Source: Rhodocyclaceae bacterium | GTDB lineage: Bacteria; Pseudomonadota; Gammaproteobacteria; Burkholderiales; Rhodocyclaceae | Assembly: GCA_030682595.1 (NCBI GenBank) | Contig: JAUXNZ010000309.1 | Coordinates: 1 to 6,768, forward strand | Reading direction: 5' to 3' | Length of the DNA stretch: 6,768 nt | Shown: piece by piece, positions 1-5,346 of the stretch | Layout: each line of letters opens with the position of its first letter | Numbering within the stretch: the stretch's first letter is position 1 | Notes under the pieces: model-generated | What the model was told of the DNA's origin: nothing | Databases searched by the model: none | The model's input: the letters and a program-made list of their open reading frames with translations, nothing else | Program-made: the position numbers and the translations under genes

Positions 1-971
1 CCGAGCCGCTCGTAGGTTGAAACCGCATCGAGCGCGATGGAGAGGGCGCGCGGATCGGCCAGGCCGATATCCTCGCTGGCCATGCGGATGATGCGCCGTC
101 CCAGATAGCGCGGGTCGGCACCGCCGTCGAGCATGCGCGTGAACCAGTAGAGCGCCGCGTCCGGGCTGGAACCGCGCACCGACTTGTGCAGGGCCGAGAT
201 CTGATCGTAGAAGGCGTCGCCGCCCTTGTCGAAGCGCCGCAGGTCGGATGCCAGAGCCGCTTGCAAAAAGTCGGCGCTGACGAGACGGCGATCGTCAGGA
301 AAATGCGCCGCGGCGGCCGCCGTGGAGAGCGTCTCCAGCACGTTCAACAGCCGGCGCGCGTCGCCGTCGGCGTAACCCACCACGCGCTCGATCGCCTCGT
401 CATCAAAGGCCAGTTCGGGAAAGGCGCTCTGCCGCGCCCGCTCGAACAGCACGCGCAATTCATCAGCCGCCAGCGGCTTCAGCACATACACGGCAGCGCG
501 CGACAGCAACGCCGAATTCACCTCGAAGGAAGGATTCTCGGTGGTGGCGCCGATGAAGGTGAGCAAGCCCTGCTCCACAAAGGGCAAAAACGCATCCTGC
601 TGCGCTTTGTTGAAACGATGGACTTCGTCGACGAACATCAGCGTGCGCCGACCGGATTGCGCGAGCGTCAGTTGCGCCTGTTCGACGGCCGCACGGATGT
701 CTTTCACCCCCGAAAACACGGCCGACAGCGCGATGAATTCGGCCTCGAAAGCCGAGGCCATCAGCCGCGCCAGCGTGGTCTTGCCCACCCCCGGCGGCCC
801 CCAGAGAATCATCGAATGCGGCGTCCGCGACTCGAAGGCCAGCCGCAGGGGCTTGCCGGGACCGAGCAGGTGCTGCTGCCCGATCACCTCATCGAGCGTG
901 GCGGGACGCAACTGTTCCGCGAGCGGCGCATGGGCGAGCGCGCCTCGGTGGGCGAACAGGTCAGTGCTCAC
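1..971 (-). CDS. rarA: Replication-associated recombination protein A, AAA+ ATPase (partial, C-terminal end outside window)
   Basis: RarA (MgsA/Mgs1/WRNIP1 family) is a cytoplasmic AAA+ ATPase related to clamp-loader subunits and RuvB that acts at stalled replication forks. The window holds 323 codons; family members run to roughly 440 residues, so the C-terminal oligomerisation part is off the left edge. Visible from the N-terminus: a conserved RPATLDEVIGQQHLLGPGKP segment (22-41), Walker A GPPGVGKT (58-65, Lys64), an SAVFSGVKDIR segment (83-93), Walker B LMFVDEVHRFNK (111-122), sensor-1 GATTENPSFE (141-150), and SALLSRA (153-159) with the likely arginine finger R158. FDKGGDAFYDQISALHKSVRGSSPDAALYW follows and matches E. 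coli RarA closely. I chose GTG at 971-969 because conservation begins soon after it and no upstream start in this frame is better. It overlaps the end of the redoxin gene by 11 nt with only a weak GGAAAA upstream, suggesting translational coupling. The identification is very secure; the exact start is less so. Confidence 0.96.
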   Translation of the reverse strand, partial: MSTDLFAHRGALAHAPLAEQLRPATLDEVIGQQHLLGPGKPLRLAFESRTPHSMILWGPPGVGKTTLARLMASAFEAEFIALSAVFSGVKDIRAAVEQAQLTLAQSGRRTLMFVDEVHRFNKAQQDAFLPFVEQGLLTFIGATTENPSFEVNSALLSRAAVYVLKPLAADELRVLFERARQSAFPELAFDDEAIERVVGYADGDARRLLNVLETLSTAAAAAHFPDDRRLVSADFLQAALASDLRRFDKGGDAFYDQISALHKSVRGSSPDAALYWFTRMLDGGADPRYLGRRIIRMASEDIGLADPRALSIALDAVSTYERL

Positions 972-1524
972 TTTTCCATTTGATCGAGCAGCCGATGCCG
1001 GGAATCTGTGCGCGTGGCCCCTGGCCGGTCAGCGCGACTTCCCGCATCGCCTCGAAGAGATCGCGCCGCACGTCGGCCGGCGCGGCCTCCTTGCGCGATT
1101 CGTCGAGCCGACCGCGATACTGCAATTCGAGCTTGCCGTTGAAACCGAAGAAATCCGGCGTGCACACGGCATCATAGGCCCGGGCAACTGCCTGCGTCGC
1201 GTCTTGCACATAGGGAAATGGAAAATCGAGTTCGCGCGCCAGCTTCACCATGTTGTCCCACGAGTCTTCAGGATATTCGCTCGGGTCGTTGCTCATGATG
1301 GCGATACTGCCGATGCCCAATAGCTTGAGCTCGTGGGTGTCGCGCACGATGCGGTCGAGCACGGCCTTGACGTAAGGACAGTGGTTGCAGATGAACATGA
1401 CAAGCAGGCCGTTGGGGCCACGCGCGCTAGCAAGACTATGCCGCCGGCCGTCGACGCCGGGCAAATCGAAATCGACGGCTTTCCAGCCAAAATCACAGAC
1501 GGGGGTGGGGGTGCTGACCATCAT
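961..1524 (-). CDS. Thioredoxin-fold redoxin of the peroxiredoxin-like (PRX-like 1) type with CNHC motif
   Basis: This is a 187-residue redoxin-type protein. An N-terminal segment (DFGWKAVDFDLPGVDG, 11-26) leads into the strand LLVMFICNHCPYVK (40-53), with a CxxC motif at C46-N47-H48-C49. Later come AVCTPDFFGF and a C-terminal IPGIGCSIKWK. Together these are characteristic of the PRX-like 1 group, in which the first Cys lines up with the peroxidatic Cys of peroxiredoxins but the rest of the peroxiredoxin triad is not conserved. A thiol redox role is likely; the substrate is unknown. There is no signal peptide or membrane segment, so a cytoplasmic location is inferred. Two ATGs stand in tandem (1524 and 1521). 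A TGAGGAG Shine-Dalgarno lies 3 nt before the first and 6 nt before the second, so the protein may really be 186 residues. The SD overlaps the stop of the upstream DUF748 gene, and the 3' end overlaps rarA. Family assignment is firm; cellular function is not. Confidence 0.92.
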   Translation of the reverse strand: MMVSTPTPVCDFGWKAVDFDLPGVDGRRHSLASARGPNGLLVMFICNHCPYVKAVLDRIVRDTHELKLLGIGSIAIMSNDPSEYPEDSWDNMVKLARELDFPFPYVQDATQAVARAYDAVCTPDFFGFNGKLELQYRGRLDESRKEAAPADVRRDLFEAMREVALTGQGPRAQIPGIGCSIKWKSEH

Positions 1525-1534
1525 CTTCTCCTCA
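1525..1534 (-). promoter_or_regulatory. Shine-Dalgarno of the redoxin gene overlapping the DUF748 stop codon
   Basis: Read on the minus strand, TGAGGAGAAG directly precedes ATGATG. The TGA at 1534-1532 is the DUF748 stop codon and the GAGGAG core begins inside it. Ribosomes ending on the upstream gene would therefore sit on the ribosome binding site of the next. The spacing (3 nt to ATG 1524, 6 nt to ATG 1521) slightly favours the second ATG. This is a direct reading; coupling is inferred. Confidence 0.75.
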
Positions 1535-4498
1535 TTGGTTTGTCTTTGCCGGTTCCAGTGACAGGCGCAACGGAACTTCAGTATTTGCGGTTTCGACTTT
1601 TTCCGGCGGCAACAGTTGCATGCGTTCCGCCGCCACGCCGGCGGTCTTGAGCATCTCGATCACGCCCGCGCCGCGCTCCTGCGCCAGCGCTTGCAACCGA
1701 GTTTCGGCGATGACTTCCTGCGCGCGCAGACGCCCAAACAATACAGCATGGAAGTCGGCGCCCTTGAGTCCGGCGACCTCGCTCTCGCTCAGCGTCTTCT
1801 TCTCGCCGAGCAGACCGGACAGGCGCGACATCACCTTGCCGGTCACGCCCTCTTCCATTTGGCCGGGATTGGCGGCGCGGAAGCCCGCCTTCAGGGCCGC
1901 CAGCTCGACGCTACCGACGCGCTCCTTGTACAAAGCTTCGAGCGCTTCGCGGATCTTCGGTTGTTGCGTCGACACGGGGCCGGGATCGCCTTTCTCCGAC
2001 ACGCGCTGACCCGACCGCGCCAGCACCGTGCGCCGCAACTGCACGTCCTGCAGCGCAACGCGATCGGCATCAGCATGGCTGCCGCCCACCGCGAGAACCA
2101 GCCCGGGGCGCTTGGCGAGCGCCTCGGCCAGCCGCACGACCTTCTCGCGCTCGGGCGGCGTCAGTTGCTGCGCACCGGCCTCGAAGGCGATGCTGTCGAT
2201 CTTCTCGCCACCACCGCCGAACAGCGCGCCCAGCGCGCGGAAAGGCGCGGTGGCGATCTTCGTCAGGATATTGGTAATCGTCTTCCAGACCAGCGCACCA
2301 TAGCTGAATTCCGGATCGTCGAGGCTGCCGGAGACCGGCAGACCGAGGTCGATGCGACCGTCGGCATCCCGCAGGAGGGCAAGCGCCAGATCGAGCGGCA
2401 GATCTTTCGCCGTCGGGCTCTCGACGCGCTCGCCGAGCGTCAACTTGTCCATGATGACCTGGTTATCGCCCTGCAACTGGCGCTGCTTGATCTGGTAATG
2501 CAAGTCGAGCGAGAGCTTGCCGGAATCGATCTTGCGCCCGGCGAAGGTGGCCGTGTAGGGTGTCAGCCGCGTCATCTCGACATTCTTGAACTGCACGCGC
2601 AGGTCGAGCGCATCCGTCGGGTTGCCCAGGTCGACCTGGCCGACGGCGCGCGCCATGCCGAAGTCATCCACCGCGCCGTCCAGCTCGATCCTCCCCACCG
2701 CGCCGGGACGGTTAGACAGGCCGGCGATGCTGCCGCGCAGATTGTGGATGCGCGTGCCGAAGGGCAGAAGCAGCGAATGATCGGCAAAATCCAGCGCGCC
2801 CTGGGTGAAGCGCAGACGATCAATGCTCACAATAAAAGCCGGCGCGGGCGAGGGGGATGGACGTCCCGCTGGCACGTCAGAAGTCGGCGCTGGCGGGGGG
2901 GATGGACGTCCCGCCGACGCGCCAGAAGTCGGCGCTGGCGGGACGGCGCCAGCAGCCGGGGCTGGGGCCTTCTTCTCGCCAGACGGCTTCATCACCTTCT
3001 TGAAGTTGATGTTCTTGTCCTTGTCGATGAGCAACCGGGTATCGAGGCCATTCAGTCGCAGTTCGCCAAGATTGACTTCCTTTTGCGTCAACGTCACGTC
3101 GCGGCTGCCGAAGGTCTTCCAGGCCAGCAGGGGCTTGTCGGAACCGGGCTCCGTGAGGCGCAGGTTGCTCACGGCAAATTCGCCCTTCACGTTCGGCCCT
3201 TTGTCGCTGTAAATCATTCTGCCCTGGGTGGTGAGCTTGCCGTCGGCCAGCGTCAGCGTCGTCCGCGCGGCGAGATAGGGCTGGGCGGGCTTCAAGGCCA
3301 GATCGGTCAGCTTGAAATTGACCTCGGCCGACACCGTGTCGGGCACGACCCGGCCTGCGCCCGCGAAGTGTCCGCCGCTCCTGACGTCGAAGGACAGGGA
3401 GAGCGGCAGCGGCGCATGCAGGTCGTCGCTGATACCTTCGACCTGCATGGCAAGATTTTCAAGCACCAGCTCGGCGACCGGGGAAACGCTCCGGTCAAGG
3501 AGCTCCACCTGCCATCCGGCAAGCTCCAGTCGGCCGACGCGATAACGCCACGGTAACGTGTTCGTTGATGTAGCGGCTGACTCGGTCAGTTCGACACGAC
3601 CATCCATGATCGCCACATTACCCACGGCCGCGACAGCCAGATCGCCCATGTCATAAGCCGCGGCAAGGCCAGAAAACTTCGCCTCGATCTGATCGACGCT
3701 GACCGCGATTTTGTCGCCGCTGTTGCCGACCTGATAGCGCGCCGTCAATCCCGCCACGCCGTCAATCGGCAAGGGCAGCACTTGCTTCAGGTAGGGCGCC
3801 AACTCGGCCAGTGGCAGGTCAGCGAGGCTGAAGGTACCAGCAAGTTTCATCGGGTTGAGATCGATCTGGCCGACCAGATCAACCCGCGCACCGAACGAGG
3901 TACGCGCGGCAATTTTGAATTTACCTGCGTCATCGGACAGCGTGGACAGGTCGGTCAGCGTCAAATCGAGCGGCTCGACGCGCGTGGCGAATCCGTTGTC
4001 GGTGCGCCGGTCGGCGAAGTCGACGCGGCCGCCTGCCAGGACGAAACTGCGGATGTCGAGACGCGGCAGACCTTTTTTCTCCTCCGCCTCCTTGGATTCA
4101 AGCGCGTCGAGGAAGGGCGTCCAGTTGAGCGCGCCACCGGGCAATTCAACCAGCGTTGCCGCCAAGCCGTCCAGCCGGATCGCGTCGAAGACCAGCGCAC
4201 GTTGGGTGATACTGGCCACCGAAATGTCGACCAGCAAGTCATCAAAGGCCAGCAGGGGCTTGCCGTCGGGCTCGGTCAATTGCAGCTTGCGCAGCTGCAG
4301 GGCGAGCCGGAAGGGATTGAATTCGGGCCGCTCCATGACGAGCTTGTGGCCGGTCTTCGCGACGAATTTTTCCGCCTGCGACTGGACGATGCGCGGCAGG
4401 GCGAGCCACAGGAACAACAAACTGGCAAGGCTCAGGCCAACCAGGATGAGCGCCAGTTTCTTGAGCAGGCTCAGCCGGGAGGGCGTGGGGATTTTCAT
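1532..4498 (-). CDS. DUF748 family, AsmA-like inner-membrane-anchored periplasmic protein
   Basis: This 988-residue protein has one N-terminal hydrophobic segment (about 14-35) after a short basic tail, predicting a signal anchor with the bulk in the periplasm. Residues 36-500 have the AsmA-like pattern of repeated amphipathic beta strands, such as the opening MERPEFNPFRLALQLRKLQL and NINFKKVMKPSG near 496-507. A Lys/Pro/Ala-rich linker (about 505-555) contains two 15-residue repeats. The second beta-rich part (556-765) carries the DUF748 signature: QVIMDKLTLGERV (680-692), LPLDLALALLRDADGRIDLG (700-719) and SGSLDDPEFSYG (723-734). The C-terminus (about 767-988) looks helical and charged; 767-823 vaguely resembles an OmpA-like domain. 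AsmA-clan proteins are linked to outer-membrane homeostasis and lipid transport, but no defined activity can be assigned here. ATG 4498 is the first start after an in-frame TAG and has no clear Shine-Dalgarno. It is the first gene of the leftward set, ending 7 nt before the redoxin ATG. Confidence 0.9.
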   Translation of the reverse strand: MKIPTPSRLSLLKKLALILVGLSLASLLFLWLALPRIVQSQAEKFVAKTGHKLVMERPEFNPFRLALQLRKLQLTEPDGKPLLAFDDLLVDISVASITQRALVFDAIRLDGLAATLVELPGGALNWTPFLDALESKEAEEKKGLPRLDIRSFVLAGGRVDFADRRTDNGFATRVEPLDLTLTDLSTLSDDAGKFKIAARTSFGARVDLVGQIDLNPMKLAGTFSLADLPLAELAPYLKQVLPLPIDGVAGLTARYQVGNSGDKIAVSVDQIEAKFSGLAAAYDMGDLAVAAVGNVAIMDGRVELTESAATSTNTLPWRYRVGRLELAGWQVELLDRSVSPVAELVLENLAMQVEGISDDLHAPLPLSLSFDVRSGGHFAGAGRVVPDTVSAEVNFKLTDLALKPAQPYLAARTTLTLADGKLTTQGRMIYSDKGPNVKGEFAVSNLRLTEPGSDKPLLAWKTFGSRDVTLTQKEVNLGELRLNGLDTRLLIDKDKNINFKKVMKPSGEKKAPAPAAGAVPPAPTSGASAGRPSPPPAPTSDVPAGRPSPSPAPAFIVSIDRLRFTQGALDFADHSLLLPFGTRIHNLRGSIAGLSNRPGAVGRIELDGAVDDFGMARAVGQVDLGNPTDALDLRVQFKNVEMTRLTPYTATFAGRKIDSGKLSLDLHYQIKQRQLQGDNQVIMDKLTLGERVESPTAKDLPLDLALALLRDADGRIDLGLPVSGSLDDPEFSYGALVWKTITNILTKIATAPFRALGALFGGGGEKIDSIAFEAGAQQLTPPEREKVVRLAEALAKRPGLVLAVGGSHADADRVALQDVQLRRTVLARSGQRVSEKGDPGPVSTQQPKIREALEALYKERVGSVELAALKAGFRAANPGQMEEGVTGKVMSRLSGLLGEKKTLSESEVAGLKGADFHAVLFGRLRAQEVIAETRLQALAQERGAGVIEMLKTAGVAAERMQLLPPEKVETANTEVPLRLSLEPAKTNQ
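2841..2942. repeat. 45-bp tandem repeat (two full copies plus a 12-bp start of a third) inside the DUF748 gene
   Basis: Copy 1 (2841-2885) and copy 2 (2886-2930) match at 39 of 45 positions. The next 12 bases (2931-2942) repeat the start of copy 2 before diverging. The period is a multiple of three, so the reading frame is kept: in protein it gives APTSGASAGRPSPPP (522-536) followed by APTSDVPAGRPSPSP (537-551). Each copy contains the palindrome GGACGTCC (2859-2866 and 2904-2911). The 3' flank adds the inverted repeat GCTGGCG/CGCCAGC (2934-2940 and 2947-2953, loop 6 nt). The repeat probably arose by slippage or duplication of a palindromic unit in a tolerant linker; that origin is inferred. 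Confidence 0.9.
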
Positions 4499-4542
4499 GT
4501 GCGGGCGTCTCTAACTCGGGAGCATTGTGAAATAATTAACTT
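4499..4542. promoter_or_regulatory. Divergent intergenic region, presumed promoters for the DUF748 set and rsmE
   Basis: This 44-bp gap separates two divergent start codons, so the start signals for both units must lie here or in the neighbouring coding ends. Its right half (about 4529-4542) is strikingly AT-rich for this window (GAAATAATTAACTT) and could supply a -10 element on either strand. I cannot match a convincing -35/-10 pair on either strand. Neither start codon has a good Shine-Dalgarno: GGAG at 4519-4522 is about 20 nt from the rsmE ATG. Leaderless or short-leader transcripts are possible. The call rests on geometry and base composition only. Confidence 0.35.
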
Positions 4543-5280
4543 ATGATACCGCGCTTCCATTGTCCCTTTCCTCTTGCCCCGGGCGCGCAGGTCGATCTTC
4601 CCGAGGCGGCGGCACACCATGCAATCCGGGTACTGCGCCTGAAAGAGGGCGCAGCATTGATTCTCTTCGATGGCCGCGGCGGCGAATGGCAGGCAACCAT
4701 AGTCGGTGCTGGCGGTACGGCGTCCCGGGTGCGTGTAGCCCTGCAAACCTTCACCGCCAGCAACCGGGAATCACCTTTGCACATCACCCTGGCCCAGGGC
4801 CTGCCGTCCGGTGACAAAATGGACTGGGTTGTGGAAAAGGGTGTCGAACTGGGAGTCGCGGCGATTCAGCCGGTGGCGGCCAGGCGCAGCGTGATCAGGC
4901 TAGCCGCGGAGCGCATGGAGCGCCGCGTGGCACATTGGAATAACATCGCCAGCGCCGCCTGCGAACAGTGCGGCCGCAATCAGGTACCACTTGTCGCACC
5001 CGTGATCGATTTGCCGCGCTATCTGGCCCAGGCGCAGGGCCGGAATACGCTACGCCTGCTGCTGTCGCCGGACACCGGCATTGCCCTGCGTGAACTACCT
5101 CGGCCGACGCTGCCGCTGCTTGCATTGATCGGCCCGGAAGGCGGCTGGGAGGAAGGGGAAATGCTGGCGGCACAAGCCGCCGGGTTTCAGCCGATCCGCC
5201 TGGGACCGCGTATATTGCGCACGGAGACCGCCGGCGCCGCCGTACTGGCGGCAATGCAGGCCTTATGGGGTGATTTTTAG
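4543..5280 (+). CDS. rsmE: 16S rRNA (uracil(1498)-N(3))-methyltransferase
   Basis: RsmE uses S-adenosylmethionine to methylate N3 of U1498 in helix 44 of 16S rRNA, acting on the assembled 30S subunit in the cytoplasm. The 245-residue length fits the family (about 243 in E. coli). The N-terminal PUA-like RNA-binding part (about 1-70) contains HHAIRVLRLKEG (25-36). The SPOUT methyltransferase part starts with LAQGLPSGDKMDWVVEKGVELGV (83-105). The C-terminal trefoil knot shows LIGPEGGW (195-202) and LGPRILRTETA (220-230), the SAM-binding and catalytic hallmarks. EQCGR (141-145) matches the usual EQ.GR motif, with Cys where Ser is common. ATG at 4543 begins the conserved MIPRFH start. It lacks a clear Shine-Dalgarno, which is the one oddity. 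It is divergent from the DUF748 gene and followed after 66 bp by pap. No frameshift or missing key motif is seen. Confidence 0.97.
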   Translation: MIPRFHCPFPLAPGAQVDLPEAAAHHAIRVLRLKEGAALILFDGRGGEWQATIVGAGGTASRVRVALQTFTASNRESPLHITLAQGLPSGDKMDWVVEKGVELGVAAIQPVAARRSVIRLAAERMERRVAHWNNIASAACEQCGRNQVPLVAPVIDLPRYLAQAQGRNTLRLLLSPDTGIALRELPRPTLPLLALIGPEGGWEEGEMLAAQAAGFQPIRLGPRILRTETAGAAVLAAMQALWGDF

Positions 5281-5296
5281 TATTTGCATGACATTC

Positions 5297-5314
5297 GCTG
5301 GCATTGAAACCAGC
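5297..5314 (+). other. Small inverted repeat in the rsmE-pap spacer
   Basis: GCTGG (5297-5301) and CCAGC (5310-5314) can pair around an 8-nt loop. The stem is only 5 bp and no T-run follows, so it is not a recognisable intrinsic terminator. It lies in the 66-bp spacer between the rsmE stop and the pap start. The spacer is more AT-rich than the genes and might hold a pap promoter, but I see no clear -35/-10 pair. It could equally be chance. Confidence 0.2.
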
Positions 5315-5334
5315 CGACACTGAGTCTTTGTTTG

Positions 5335-5340
5335 AAGGGG
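5335..5340 (+). promoter_or_regulatory. Ribosome binding site of pap
   Basis: AAGGGG ends 6 nt before the ATG at 5347, a good Shine-Dalgarno match at normal spacing. It supports the chosen start, after which the protein aligns at once with PPK2 family N-termini. This contrasts with rsmE just upstream, which has no such site. Confidence 0.75.
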
Positions 5341-5346
5341 TAGGGA

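Noticed and set aside
186..983. A 265-codon open frame on the plus strand opposite rarA
   Set aside because: It is antisense to conserved RarA motifs, its product is rich in Arg, Gln and Gly, and it resembles no known family.
2892..2953. GC-rich inverted repeats as a possible intrinsic terminator or riboswitch
   Set aside because: They lie in the middle of an intact reading frame with no T-run on either strand, and are better explained by the tandem repeat and the GC-rich Pro/Ala codons.
1616..3556. A 646-codon open frame on the plus strand opposite the DUF748 gene
   Set aside because: It lies wholly antisense to a well-supported gene, has a low-complexity Arg/Gln/Gly-rich composition and no recognisable domain. 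Long antisense open frames are expected in GC-rich coding DNA.
3782..4546. Plus-strand open frames of 254 and 219 codons opposite the DUF748 N-terminal region
   Set aside because: Both are shadows of the DUF748 coding frame without family resemblance, and one would run into the rsmE start.
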